Shown in pieces: positions 13,115 through 21,357 of a stretch of DNA of 26,033 bases (the first letter of the stretch is position 1; each line of letters begins with the position of its first letter). The stretch covers positions 1-26,033 of the forward strand of contig UQYQ01000026.1 of NCBI GenBank assembly GCA_900545345.1, given 5' to 3'. The position numbers and the translations under genes were made by a program. The notes beneath the pieces are model-generated. The model was not told where the DNA came from. It saw only the letters and a program-made list of their open reading frames with translations, and made no database searches. The stretch comes from an uncultured Ruminococcus sp. (GTDB lineage Bacteria; Bacillota; Clostridia; Oscillospirales; Ruminococcaceae).

Positions 13115-14134
13115 ATGCCGGATATTTTATTAGACAAAAAGGATTTATTGGATTTCTCAAGAAACTTTTCAATACAGAGAAATTATTTGGGAGACAGATT
13201 ATTTGATGATATCAAGACCGAAAACCTTGAAGCCGAGTTCTACAGACTGAGTGAGGGTGCTACCATTCCGAAGATGGCACAGGTACACGCTTTAGACACA
13301 GAAGCGGTTATCGGTACTCGTGATACTTTGGAAAAGGTTTCATTTGAAAAAATGCTGATTAAAGAAAAGATTAATCAGACGGAAAGAATGTTAATGCTTA
13401 AAAACAGAGGTGTTGCCGAAAGATCGCTTGTTAATTATGTTTTTGATGATATCGCAAACCTTTGCGAAGCTGTTAAAACAAGGACAGAGGTCGCTAAAAT
13501 GCAGGCAATCGCAGAAGGAAAGCTTATTATTAAAGAGAATAACCTTAACTTCGTGCTTGACTATAATGTACCGAGTGACAATATTAAGAGCTTTACATGG
13601 ACAAATCCCGAACATGATATTCTAAGCGATATTGAAGATATTATTTCAACACTTAAACTTAAAGGACAAATTCCTACAGTTGCAGTTCTTTCCACTAAGA
13701 TTCTAGCAGCTATTAAGAGCAACAAGGCTATTCAGTCAAAAATCTACGGTTTGTCAACTGTTTTGACAAGACCGTCTACCGCTGCAATAAATTCTTTCTT
13801 CGAATCAGAGTATGGTTTTAGGATTGAAGTCAATGATGCTGTTTACCGCAAAATTGACAGTAAGGGTAAGTTTAAGACGGAACATTTCTTCCCGCAGGAC
13901 AGAATTTCTTTCTTGTCACCGACCTATGACGGTACTATTGGAACAGGTCTTTGGGGTGTGACCGAAGAAGAGCGAGAATTAGGTGAATATACAGCAGAAA
14001 GTGACAGTCAGTTTGTATCTTGTATTCAATGGGAAACTCCTGACCCTGTGGCTATATGGTCAAAAGCAGCAGGATTGTTTGTTCCTATACTTCCTAACCC
14101 GTCAGGACAGTTCATTGCTAAAATTACTGTTTAA
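13115..14134 (+). CDS. Major capsid protein (E family, HK97-type fold)
   Basis: 339 aa, the usual length. It contains 'LEAEFYRLSEGATIPKMAQV', a long spine helix 'DIANLCEAVKTRTEVAKMQA', 'LSTKILAAIKSNKAIQSKIY', 'FFPQDRISFL' and 'GTGLWGVTEEERELGEY', which I read as the gpE-type capsid family. No N-terminal scaffold or protease domain is fused, consistent with the separate scaffold gene. AAAGGATG is the weak ribosome site before ATG 13115. It follows the decoration gene by 17 nt. Confidence 0.88.
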   Translation: MPDILLDKKDLLDFSRNFSIQRNYLGDRLFDDIKTENLEAEFYRLSEGATIPKMAQVHALDTEAVIGTRDTLEKVSFEKMLIKEKINQTERMLMLKNRGVAERSLVNYVFDDIANLCEAVKTRTEVAKMQAIAEGKLIIKENNLNFVLDYNVPSDNIKSFTWTNPEHDILSDIEDIISTLKLKGQIPTVAVLSTKILAAIKSNKAIQSKIYGLSTVLTRPSTAAINSFFESEYGFRIEVNDAVYRKIDSKGKFKTEHFFPQDRISFLSPTYDGTIGTGLWGVTEEERELGEYTAESDSQFVSCIQWETPDPVAIWSKAAGLFVPILPNPSGQFIAKITV

Positions 14135-14147
14135 CGGAGTGTTTGAA

Positions 14148-14540
14148 TTGAAAATTGATATACACGAAATAATTACATTGCTTGAAAATATGGGGGTAAA
14201 AAATATTTCATGTGATGATGCTCTACTTGGTTTTATAATGCATGAAACGATAAATCAGGTAAAGTCACATTGTAACATATCCGCTATCCCAAAAAATGCA
14301 AAAGAAATTGTAATCTCGATAATTATAGGTAAATACTTAAAATCGTTAAAATCAGTCGGAAAACTAGAATTAAATGAATTAGACTTTGATGCAGCCCCTA
14401 AGAGTGTATCTCTTGGGGACACCAAAGTTGAGTTTACAGGTAATGATATAACGAACGAAAAACGCTTGGATTTGCTTATAGACTCTTGGATATCTAGCGG
14501 TTTAAGTTCACTTAATCATTTCAGAAAGATGGTGTGGTGA
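14148..14540 (+). CDS. Head-tail connector (adaptor), 130 aa
   Basis: The longer frame from 13983 overlaps the capsid gene and gives an implausible N-terminus, so TTG 14148 is preferred: GGAG (14136-14139) is 8 nt upstream and the protein then begins LKIDIHEIITLLENMG. The chain is a bundle of helices ('DALLGFIMHETINQVKSHCN', 'LIDSWISSGLSSLNHFRKMV') as in gp6/gp15-type adaptors that dock on the portal. Position right after the capsid gene and before the stopper gene supports this. A paralogous connector subtype cannot be excluded. Confidence 0.75.
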   Translation: MKIDIHEIITLLENMGVKNISCDDALLGFIMHETINQVKSHCNISAIPKNAKEIVISIIIGKYLKSLKSVGKLELNELDFDAAPKSVSLGDTKVEFTGNDITNEKRLDLLIDSWISSGLSSLNHFRKMVW

Positions 14541-14544
14541 TATT

Positions 14545-14922
14545 ATGATTAGTATGAAAAAGTACCGTGCTCAATTAGAAAAGCTGTATACAGACACTTG
14601 CACTGTAATCGAAAAGAAAAAGATTAAGACATCAAGCATGCAAACTCGTTTTGAGGATGTGACCGTACTGTCAGATGTGAAATGCAGACTGTCTGTTTCA
14701 AGTATTTCATCAGCTTCTAGAGGAGATGTTTCTTCTCTGATAAAAGAAATAAAGTTATTTGTTTCACCTGAGATTGATATTAAACCGGGTTCTAAGGTTA
14801 TAGTTAAAAAGATTTTAGAGGACGGAATAACTATCGAAGAAACATATAGCTGTTGCGGGTATGTCGGTGCTTATCAAACTCATCGGGAATATCAGCTTGA
14901 AATAGAGGATAAGAAAGCGTGA
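14545..14922 (+). CDS. Head closure/stopper protein, 125 aa
   Basis: A beta-rich protein with early 'LEKLYTDTCTVIEKKK' and later 'DVKCRLSVSSISSASRGDV', 'KLFVSPEIDIKPGSKVIVKK' and 'EYQLEIED', the outline of SPP1 gp16/HK97 gp7-type stoppers that seal the DNA channel. The start ATG 14545 follows GTGGTGAT; ATG 14554 is possible. It sits 4 nt after the connector gene and 4 nt before the next gene. Confidence 0.75.
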   Translation: MISMKKYRAQLEKLYTDTCTVIEKKKIKTSSMQTRFEDVTVLSDVKCRLSVSSISSASRGDVSSLIKEIKLFVSPEIDIKPGSKVIVKKILEDGITIEETYSCCGYVGAYQTHREYQLEIEDKKA

Positions 14923-14926
14923 TGTT

Positions 14927-15502
14927 ATGTCAGCGTGGGGAAATTGTGATTTTTCTCAATTTGAAAAGTTTACAAGAAGAGTTAAAGCTATGGCAGAGGA
15001 CATGGATAAACTGTACAGAGATTGTGCTAAAGAGCTTGCAGCTAGGCTTTTAAGAGATGTTATAAAAAACACTGCTGTGAGTGACGGAATATATGAAGCT
15101 GTTTTTGTGTATGATGCGGGGCATGATTCAGGAGATTTCTTTTTGAAAAGAGTAGGCTCAGGCGGAACACTCAGACGAGGCTGGATGTATAAGACTCAGA
15201 AAGAAGCAGAAACGAATAAAAAGAATAAGCCTGTTAAAGACATTGTAAGTGAGCTTAACATCATAAAAAACGGCAGTTCTTATAGAGTTGACATTGTAAA
15301 CTGCGTTGAGTATGCGAGTTATTATGAATACGGGCACAGGCAAAGACCGGGACGTTTTGTTCCGCAGATAGGTAAAAGTCTTAAATCAAGTTTTGTAGAG
15401 GGTCACTTTGTTATGACGAATGCTGAAGCTAAAGTAAACGCAAATGCGAGTAAAATAGTTGAGAAAAAGGTTAATGAATATTTGAAAGGCATGATGAGAT
15501 GA
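14927..15502 (+). CDS. Tail completion/neck protein (HK97 gp10-like), 191 aa
   Basis: N-terminal amphipathic helix ('FEKFTRRVKAMAEDMDKLYR'), then 'GGTLRRGW' and 'YRVDIVNCVEYASYYEYGHR' with the Tyr-Gly-His/Arg patch found in HK97 gp10-like proteins, then 'GRFVPQIGKS' and a long C-terminal helix. These proteins act at the head-tail junction. The first residues 'MSAWGNCDFSQ' follow GTGATGTT without a strong ribosome site, so translation probably couples with the upstream gene. The 3' end overlaps the next gene by 4 nt. Confidence 0.8.
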   Translation: MSAWGNCDFSQFEKFTRRVKAMAEDMDKLYRDCAKELAARLLRDVIKNTAVSDGIYEAVFVYDAGHDSGDFFLKRVGSGGTLRRGWMYKTQKEAETNKKNKPVKDIVSELNIIKNGSSYRVDIVNCVEYASYYEYGHRQRPGRFVPQIGKSLKSSFVEGHFVMTNAEAKVNANASKIVEKKVNEYLKGMMR

Positions 15503-15939
15503 CAACACAAGAAATAATTGACGGATTATCACTATGGCTTAGTAATCTTTTCGGTGATGATTATGAAATATATGATACCAATGTGGAGCAGGGCTTAAAA
15601 GAACCCTGTTTTTTAATTACAGCTCATAATGTAACATCTGAAAAATTTCTTAACCGCCGTGAGAGACGGGTTATACCTATAACAGTTCAATTCTTTGCTG
15701 TTAAAGGTAATAATGAAAAACTGATACTTAGAAACACTGCCGATAAAATCATGGACAATATCCACATAATTAAATTGGATAGTGAATGCAGTGTTTTAGT
15801 CAACTCAAAGGAATATAACATTACAGATGATATCCTTAATATTAATTTGACATTCGGAGTTATGATGAACGCTGAATATCAAAGCGACTGTTTTGAAAAT
15901 CTTAATGTTAATACTGAAAGGAAAAACAATGATGAATGA
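15499..15939 (+). CDS. Tail terminator-like protein (DUF6838-like), 146 aa
   Basis: The sequence shows alternating helix-strand ('TTQEIIDGLSLWLSNLFGDD', 'PCFLITAHNVTSEK', 'RRERRVIPITVQFF', 'NTADKIMDNIHII'), the fold of tail terminator proteins that cap the tube and join it to the neck. The genome place, between gp10-like and sheath genes, matches. ATGA overlap with the preceding gene and overlap with the next small gene. Family number from memory; a second completion protein is the alternative. Confidence 0.75.
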   Translation: MTTQEIIDGLSLWLSNLFGDDYEIYDTNVEQGLKEPCFLITAHNVTSEKFLNRRERRVIPITVQFFAVKGNNEKLILRNTADKIMDNIHIIKLDSECSVLVNSKEYNITDDILNINLTFGVMMNAEYQSDCFENLNVNTERKNNDE

Positions 15940-16117
15940 CAGTGAAAAACAATTAAAGCCCGAAAAGGCAGAAAAGAAGAGGTTTACAAAAGCTCAGATA
16001 ATAAACAGCAGAGCTTTTGAGAAACACGAACGCGTTTTAAAAACATTTTTGAAAGACGATAAAACATACACAATTGACGATGTGAACAAGATTATCGTCA
16101 ATACAACTAAAAAATAA
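15929..16117 (+). CDS. Small phage protein between tail terminator and sheath, 62 aa
   Basis: The frame opens at 15893, but AAAGGA (15918-15922) 6 nt before ATG 15929 marks the start; ATG 15932 is in frame too. It is a basic, charged protein with 'RFTKAQIINSRAFEKHERVL' and 'FLKDDKTYTIDDVNKII', a pattern that recurs just upstream of sheath genes in PBSX-like phages. Role unknown; a tail assembly helper is possible. It overlaps the previous gene by 11 nt. Confidence 0.75.
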   Translation: MMNDSEKQLKPEKAEKKRFTKAQIINSRAFEKHERVLKTFLKDDKTYTIDDVNKIIVNTTKK

Positions 16118-16132
16118 GAAAGGGTGATTTAG

Positions 16133-17437
16133 ATGGCTTTAGGCGGAGGTACATTTACTACTCAGAACAAAACGCTCCCGGGCAGTTATATCAATGTAGT
16201 GTCGGCAGTTTCAAGAGCAGATGAAGCTGAAGAGAGAGGATATGCGGCATTGCCTATGTTACTGTCATGGGGACCTGTTGGACAGGTGTTTAAGGTAACC
16301 AAGCAGGATTTCAGTGAAAAATGCAAGTCTGTTTTCGGATTTGATTATTTTTCAGATGAAGCAAAAGGCTTGAGAGATTTATTTCAGAGCATACATACAC
16401 TTTATTGCTACCGAGTTAATTCAAAGAACGCAAAGCAAGCTGAAAACACAAATGCGACAGCTAAGTATGCAGGTTCTGTGGGTAACTCAATAAAAACAGA
16501 AATTCTCGAAGGTGTAATTGAAGGCACTTTTGATATTTCAATTTATATTGATACCAAAAAGGTTTATGAAGTCAATGTAAAATCGATTTCAGAACTTAAA
16601 AACAGTGCTAACGATTGGGTTATATGGAAAGATGCTGAGCTTACGGCAACAGCAGTAGGCGGAGTTCCGCTTACAGGCGGTGCAGACGGTGACACTGCAA
16701 CGGTTTCGGATTACTCAGTTGCACTTGATGCATTTCAAAGCTACAAGTTTAATGCAATAGGATGTCTGTCAGACGATGAAGATATAAAAGCTCTGTTCGT
16801 TACAGAAGTTAAGGACATGAGAGAAAACAGAGGCATTAAATATCAGACCGTTTTACACAGATACGAAAAAGCAGATTATGAGGGCGTTGTGAGTGTTGAC
16901 AATAACGATAATACCGATTTGGTTTATTATACTTTAGGTTTGATTGCAGGCTGTGATATCTCCGAAAGCAATACAAACAGAGTGTATTCAGGAGAATTTG
17001 AGGTTGATACTTTATATTCACAGGCAGAGCTCGAAAATGCTATAAAGGACGGTAAATTTGTTTATCATCAATGCGGTGACAGTGTTAGAGTACTGTCTGA
17101 TATAAATACTTTAGTTTCTTTTACCGAAAGTAAAAATAAAGACTTTGCTAAAAATCAGACAGTCAGAACGATAGACCAATTTGTAATTGATGTTTCGGAC
17201 ATATTCAATACAAAGTATATCGGAAAAATTCCGAATGATGAAGACGGCCGTACTTCGCTTTGGAATGACATCGTATCATTAGCGGGTGATTATCAGACCA
17301 GAAGAGCTATTACGGATTTTGAATCTGAAAATATAACTGTTACAAAAGGCGATAATAAGAATTCTATTGTTGCGAATATTTTATTAACTGTAGTGGGTGC
17401 TACTGAACAGCTATATATGAGTGTTGTTGTTGGATAG
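16133..17437 (+). CDS. Tail sheath protein (XkdK-like)
   Basis: 434 aa, slightly shorter than XkdK. 'MALGGGTFTTQNKTLPGSYI' and 'NVVSAV' at the N-terminus form the beta strand that links neighbouring sheath subunits; the middle has 'LTGGADGDTATVSDYSVALD' and 'FNAIGCLSDDEDIKALFVTE'; the end has 'VIDVSDIFNTKYIGKIPND' and 'GATEQLYMSVVV'. All are typical of contractile sheaths. Presence of this gene shows that the virion is a myovirus-type particle. AAAGGGTGAT precedes ATG 16133. Confidence 0.93.
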   Translation: MALGGGTFTTQNKTLPGSYINVVSAVSRADEAEERGYAALPMLLSWGPVGQVFKVTKQDFSEKCKSVFGFDYFSDEAKGLRDLFQSIHTLYCYRVNSKNAKQAENTNATAKYAGSVGNSIKTEILEGVIEGTFDISIYIDTKKVYEVNVKSISELKNSANDWVIWKDAELTATAVGGVPLTGGADGDTATVSDYSVALDAFQSYKFNAIGCLSDDEDIKALFVTEVKDMRENRGIKYQTVLHRYEKADYEGVVSVDNNDNTDLVYYTLGLIAGCDISESNTNRVYSGEFEVDTLYSQAELENAIKDGKFVYHQCGDSVRVLSDINTLVSFTESKNKDFAKNQTVRTIDQFVIDVSDIFNTKYIGKIPNDEDGRTSLWNDIVSLAGDYQTRRAITDFESENITVTKGDNKNSIVANILLTVVGATEQLYMSVVVG

Positions 17438-17451
17438 AGAGGTGAACATTT

Positions 17452-17925
17452 ATGAATGAAAATGCAGTAATGAAAGCTATAGACGCTGTCGCCGGGGGTG
17501 AAGGCAGGGCGTTCATAACAATAAACAATAACCGTTATTGCTTATTTAATATTGTTAATTTTAAGGCTGAACTTGAAATTTCAATCGGAGAAGTAAGCAG
17601 TATAGGCCGAAGAATGAAAGGCCACAAGCCGGGAATGATGTCAGGTAAATGGTCGGGAAGTGTGCACTACAATAATGATGTATTGCGTTTGTATTGGAAG
17701 CACTATAAATATACAGGTGATATGCCTACCTTTGAAATGCAGATTACAAATGATGATAAAACATCAGCAGCGGGAAAGCACACTGTAATTATAAAGCAGT
17801 GCTATTCCGAGGGCGGAGTCTTAGTACAATTAGATGCAGATTCGGAAACACTTACAGAAGACATCTCCGGAACATTCGATGATTTTGAAATGCCGGACAC
17901 ATTTAAAAACTTAAGCGGAATGTAA
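17452..17925 (+). CDS. Tail tube protein (XkdM-like)
   Basis: 157 aa. 'AVAGGEGRAFITINNNRYCL', 'VSSIGRRMKGHKPGMMSGKW', then 'MPTFEMQITNDDKTSAAGKH' and 'DADSETLTEDISGTFDDFEM' follow the XkdM/DUF2001 tube pattern. Its rings form the inner tube that the sheath drives through the envelope. AGAGGTGA lies before the ATG. A hairpin overlaps the stop codon and may reduce readthrough into the low-abundance chaperone gene. Confidence 0.92.
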   Translation: MNENAVMKAIDAVAGGEGRAFITINNNRYCLFNIVNFKAELEISIGEVSSIGRRMKGHKPGMMSGKWSGSVHYNNDVLRLYWKHYKYTGDMPTFEMQITNDDKTSAAGKHTVIIKQCYSEGGVLVQLDADSETLTEDISGTFDDFEMPDTFKNLSGM

Positions 17926-17944
17926 TTTTCCGCTTATTTATTTT
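17912..17944 (+). terminator. Possible partial terminator after the tail tube gene
   Basis: TAAGCGGAA (17912-17920) pairs with TTCCGCTTA (17928-17936) through 9 bp with a 7-nt loop, followed by TTTATTTT. The stop codon lies in the loop. Such a leaky terminator would let sheath and tube be made in excess over downstream assembly proteins. Confidence 0.5.
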
Positions 17945-17969
17945 AAAAAAAAGAAAGAGGTAATTTATT

Positions 17970-18383
17970 ATGGCACTAAAATGTTGGCTAAAAGAAAATA
18001 AAATTGAAAAGAAAGCTGTTGAGTTTGCACCGTCTGTATCTTTTTTAGATGAGAACGGCAAGCCTGCAAAGTGGAAGATTAAGCCCCTCACATCTGAACA
18101 GGGTGAGACATTAAGAGAACAGTGCAGAACATTTAACAGCAAAACAAAGAAGTTTGAATTTGACTCAAAAATGTTCAATGTTAAGATTGCCACACTTTGC
18201 ACAGTAGAGCCGAACCTTAACGATAAAGAGCTTCAGGACAGCTACGGCGTAATGTGTGCAGAAGATTTAATTAAGGAAATGCTTGATACTGACGGTGAAT
18301 ATCAGGGATATTTACAGCGCTGCATGGAAGTGTCGGGATTTAATATCGATACTGACGAACTGGTTGAAGAAGTAAAAAACTAG
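17970..18383 (+). CDS. Tail assembly chaperone, short form (XkdN-like)
   Basis: 137 aa. 'ALKCWLKENKIEKKAVEFAP', 'PAKWKIKPLTSEQGETLREQ' and 'LQDSYGVMCAEDLIKEML' are the XkdN-like TAC pattern; length is close to XkdN. The protein coats the tape measure during tail assembly. The zero frame ends GTA-AAA-AAC-TAG, so the stop directly follows a slippery heptamer. A fraction of ribosomes should shift to the -1 frame and make a longer form of about 200 aa. AAAGAGGT precedes the ATG. Confidence 0.92.
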   Translation: MALKCWLKENKIEKKAVEFAPSVSFLDENGKPAKWKIKPLTSEQGETLREQCRTFNSKTKKFEFDSKMFNVKIATLCTVEPNLNDKELQDSYGVMCAEDLIKEMLDTDGEYQGYLQRCMEVSGFNIDTDELVEEVKN

Positions 18384-18450
18384 TTAATGACGGCGACATC
18401 GAAGCTAATTATGCTTATTATTGTTTTCACAAGATAAAGATGTTGCCGTC
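18374..18450 (+). promoter_or_regulatory. Programmed -1 ribosomal frameshift signal
   Basis: Slippery A-AAA-AAC (18374-18380) is in the right phase. The zero-frame stop TAG follows at once. After 8 nt, GACGGCGACATC (18389-18400) pairs with GATGTTGCCGTC (18439-18450), 12 bp with one G-U, around a 38-nt loop that contains a small inner AAGC/GCTT stem. Heptamer, spacer and stem match known -1 signals. Confidence 0.9.
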
Positions 18451-18571
18451 TCAGTTCTTTGCTTTAGATATAAGAGAGCGTGCGGCTATTATGGCTTTTA
18501 TTGATTTGAAAATCGACAGCGACAAGAAAAGAAATAGCAGGCTTAAATCCGCAGCATCGAAGAGGAGGTGA
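18380..18571 (+). CDS. -1 frame extension of the tail assembly chaperone (long form)
   Basis: From CTA 18380 the -1 frame is open for 63 codons to TGA 18569-18571. It encodes 'LVNDGDIEANYAYYCFHKIK', 'MLPSQFFALDIRERAAIMAF' and a basic end, which I recognise as the typical C-terminal TAC segment ('GDIEANYAYY', 'MLPSQF'). It has no in-frame start codon with a ribosome site, so it should exist only as the fused product from 17970. The fusion corresponds to gpGT of lambda, which recruits the tape measure and tube protein. The last codons contain the ribosome site of the tape-measure gene. Confidence 0.88.
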   Translation, partial: LVNDGDIEANYAYYCFHKIKMLPSQFFALDIRERAAIMAFIDLKIDSDKKRNSRLKSAASKRR

Positions 18572-18575
18572 TTAG

Positions 18576-20633
18576 TTGTCAGCTATCAGTACAAGCTTAA
18601 GATTAAATGATAATATGACTCCCGTTCTGAACAAAATGTATAATTCGTTAATGCGTACAAATCAAGGGTTCAGGACTATGGAACGAACAGCCAATTCAGG
18701 CGTTAATATTAATGTTTATAATCAGTTTAATACTAAAATTGAAGAAACAAAAAATAAAATAAAAGATGTTAATAGCCAGCAGGAGAAAACAGACAGGAAT
18801 ATTAATAAAACTTCCAGTTCTACAAGCGGTTGGCTTAGCAAAGTTAAAGGAATTGTTGCGGCTTATGCAAGTATTCAGACACTGAGTAAAGGAATCAAAT
18901 TGTCTGATGAAATGACACTAACCACTGCAAGACTGGATTTAATCAACGATAAAATGCAGTCAACAGATATGCTTCAGAGAAAAATCTTTTCTTCTGCAGA
19001 AGCTTCAAGAAGTTCATATTCAGATACAGCAGCAGTTGTATCACGACTTGGTTTGCTAGCTGGCGATGCCTTTTCGAGCAACGATGAAATGATAAAGTTT
19101 TCGGAACTTATGAACAAAAGCTTTGTAGTAGGCGGTGCATCTGATACCGAACAGACATCGGCAATGTATCAGCTTACTCAGGCTATGGCTTCGGGAAGAT
19201 TGCAAGGCGATGAATATCGTTCGATTATTGAAAATGCTCCGCTTTTAGCACAAGCTATTGAAGATTATATGCGTAATGTTGAACACGCAAAAGGTACGAT
19301 GAAAGACTGGGCGTCGGAGGGTATGCTGACAGCAGAGGTGATTAAAGCTGCGATGTTTAATTCAGCGGAAGAAACCGAAAACCGCTTCGAAAACATGCCT
19401 ATGACTTTCAGTCAAATATGGACCTCTTTTAAAAATAATGCTCTTATGGCATTTCAGCCCGTTTTACAGAGATTAAATGCTTTAGCTAACAGTGAAAAAT
19501 TCGAACAGTTTAAAAATCAGGCTATTTCACTTGCCGTAGATGTTGCTGATAAGCTGCTTACTGTTTTTGATGCAGTATGTCAGATTTCCGATTGGATATC
19601 ATCAAATTGGAGTGTTATCGGACCGATTGTCATTGGTATAGCCGCTGCTATAGCTATTTATACTGCTGCACAATGGGCGCTTAATATTGCACTTAATGCA
19701 AATCCTATAATGCTGATAGTTACACTTGTCGGCTTGTTAATAGCGGGAATCATTTATTTAGCAAACAAGGTAGGCGGATTTGGTGTACTGTGGAATTACA
19801 CATGGGCAGCAATAAAGGTAGGATTTTATTATTGTGAAGCCGCTGTTTTGTCAGGATTTTGGTGGATGGTTTACGGACTGTATAGTGCGTTTGACTGGCT
19901 TGCTACAGGGTTTGAAAATCTACGAATATTAATAGAAACTATACTGACCGGTATATCTAACTTCTTTATCAGTATCGGTGCGGCTATTATGTTACATATA
20001 CAAGAGGTTATCAATACAGCAATAGATTTGCTGAACAGTTTAATAGATGCGCTGAATTATATCCCCGGTGTTGAAATTGATGCAGTGGGACATGTTACAT
20101 TCGGTGATGATATAGAGGAAAAAGCCAGAGCTAAAATTGCAGAAAACAATGCCGAGCTTGAAAATAAAAAGAGTTTAGTAGCTAAAGATAGGGCAGAAAG
20201 AGAGAAAACCCGTGAGGGACTAAAAGACAAAGCAAAATCCGCTTGGAACGACAATGTGGCTAAAGCCGATGAAACATGGGATAGTGCCAAGCAGTATGCT
20301 GCGAATGAACGAGCACGGCAAAAAGAAGAAAATAAAAATAATGCTGTACAGGGTGCAAGTCTTTCAGATGAATACATGAACAATACCGGTACATCTTTAG
20401 ACAACATTGATGAAAATACTAAAAAAACATCTGAGAATACAGAGGATTTAAAGTATCTGCGTGACATAGCCGAAAGAGATGTTATAAACAGATTTACTAC
20501 AGCTCGTATTCATGTAGAAAATACAAATCACAATAATATAGATTCTAATGCAGATGTAGACGGTATCGTTTCGGGATTCGGCGACAAACTGGCTGAAACT
20601 GTATCTGTAGTAGCGGAAGGAGACTATAGCTGA
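18576..20633 (+). CDS. Tape measure protein, 685 aa
   Basis: Start TTG 18576, with AGGAGGTGAT ending 4 nt upstream. The N-terminal coiled region (20-90) is followed by the tape-measure N-terminal domain, about 110-240, with 'SDEMTLTTARLDLIND', 'ASDTEQTSAMYQLTQAMASG' and 'RLQGDEYRSIIENAPLLAQA'. Hydrophobic helices lie around 345-400 ('WSVIGPIVIGIAAAIAIYTA', 'PIMLIVTLVGLLIAGIIYLA'), and a charged coiled coil covers about 515-620. Length fits a tail of roughly 100 nm by the usual proportionality. It overlaps the LysM gene by one base. No lytic transglycosylase domain is visible. Confidence 0.93.
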   Translation: MSAISTSLRLNDNMTPVLNKMYNSLMRTNQGFRTMERTANSGVNINVYNQFNTKIEETKNKIKDVNSQQEKTDRNINKTSSSTSGWLSKVKGIVAAYASIQTLSKGIKLSDEMTLTTARLDLINDKMQSTDMLQRKIFSSAEASRSSYSDTAAVVSRLGLLAGDAFSSNDEMIKFSELMNKSFVVGGASDTEQTSAMYQLTQAMASGRLQGDEYRSIIENAPLLAQAIEDYMRNVEHAKGTMKDWASEGMLTAEVIKAAMFNSAEETENRFENMPMTFSQIWTSFKNNALMAFQPVLQRLNALANSEKFEQFKNQAISLAVDVADKLLTVFDAVCQISDWISSNWSVIGPIVIGIAAAIAIYTAAQWALNIALNANPIMLIVTLVGLLIAGIIYLANKVGGFGVLWNYTWAAIKVGFYYCEAAVLSGFWWMVYGLYSAFDWLATGFENLRILIETILTGISNFFISIGAAIMLHIQEVINTAIDLLNSLIDALNYIPGVEIDAVGHVTFGDDIEEKARAKIAENNAELENKKSLVAKDRAEREKTREGLKDKAKSAWNDNVAKADETWDSAKQYAANERARQKEENKNNAVQGASLSDEYMNNTGTSLDNIDENTKKTSENTEDLKYLRDIAERDVINRFTTARIHVENTNHNNIDSNADVDGIVSGFGDKLAETVSVVAEGDYS

Positions 20634-21343
20634 TGAGTTGCAAAGTTTATTTTAATAAAACTCTTTTCCCTGTGGCACCTGAGAAAATAACAATGAAGAT
20701 AAAAGGTAAGAATGAAACGGTCACTTTGATTAATTCCGGGGAGGTAAATATATTAAAATCCCCGGGGCTTACCGAAGTAAGCTTTGATTTGCTGTTACCC
20801 AGTGTAAAATATCCGTTTGCTGTATATAAAAATAATAAGTTTCAGAAGCCTGAGTATTATTTGAAAAAGCTAGAAGCTTTTAAGCTTAAAAAGAAATCAT
20901 TTCAGTTAATTATTACAAGAAGAACTGCAGGCAATAAAATTCGGTTTAACACCAATTTAACAGTTGCATTGGAGGACTACGAAATAAAAGAAGAAGCAAA
21001 GCAATGTGATGATATTACCGTTTCGATTAAGCTGAAGCAGTATAGACCGTATCAAATAAAAACGGTTAAGAAGCTGAAAAGCAAAACAGGCACAAAAACT
21101 TCTAAAAAGAAAAAACGAGCTTCTTCAAAGAACAGCGGGAATAAAAAGTATATTGTTAAAAAAGGTGATTGTCTTTGGAATATCGCAAAAAGGTTTTACG
21201 ATGACAGTACAAAATATACTCTTATTTACAGCAAAAATAAATCTGTTATCGAAAACACAGCAAAAAAGCATGGGTTAAAGTCAAGTTCAGGCGGTCATTG
21301 GATATATCCGGGTACGGAGATTACAATTCCCGAAGATGTGTGA
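20633..21343 (+). CDS. LysM-domain baseplate protein (XkdP-like)
   Basis: 236 aa, the length of XkdP. The N-terminal 140 residues are a beta-rich baseplate domain ('FPVAPEKITMKIKGKNETVT' and 'NSGEVNILKSPGLTEVSFDL'). A Lys/Ser linker (about 148-168) leads to a C-terminal LysM motif, 'YIVKKGDCLWNIAKRFYDDS' through 'WIYPGTEITIPE', which binds peptidoglycan glycan in related proteins. It probably belongs to the hub around the tube end. It starts in a TGATG overlap with the tape-measure gene. Confidence 0.9.
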   Translation: MSCKVYFNKTLFPVAPEKITMKIKGKNETVTLINSGEVNILKSPGLTEVSFDLLLPSVKYPFAVYKNNKFQKPEYYLKKLEAFKLKKKSFQLIITRRTAGNKIRFNTNLTVALEDYEIKEEAKQCDDITVSIKLKQYRPYQIKTVKKLKSKTGTKTSKKKKRASSKNSGNKKYIVKKGDCLWNIAKRFYDDSTKYTLIYSKNKSVIENTAKKHGLKSSSGGHWIYPGTEITIPEDV

Positions 21344-21357
21344 GGCGGTGCAAATGA

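Noticed and set aside
13983..14147. N-terminal extension of the connector gene overlapping the capsid gene
   Set aside because: The extension is out-of-frame capsid sequence. TTG 14148 with GGAG 8 nt upstream gives a normal connector.
18384..18571. A separate small gene after the tail chaperone
   Set aside because: The frame has no start codon with a ribosome site; the ATG at 18387 is in another frame. The slippery heptamer and stem explain it as a -1 extension.
20057..20467. A 136-aa minus-strand ORF inside the tape-measure gene
   Set aside because: Ser/Phe/Leu-rich antisense of a Glu/Lys/Ala-rich coiled coil; no ribosome site or promoter seen.
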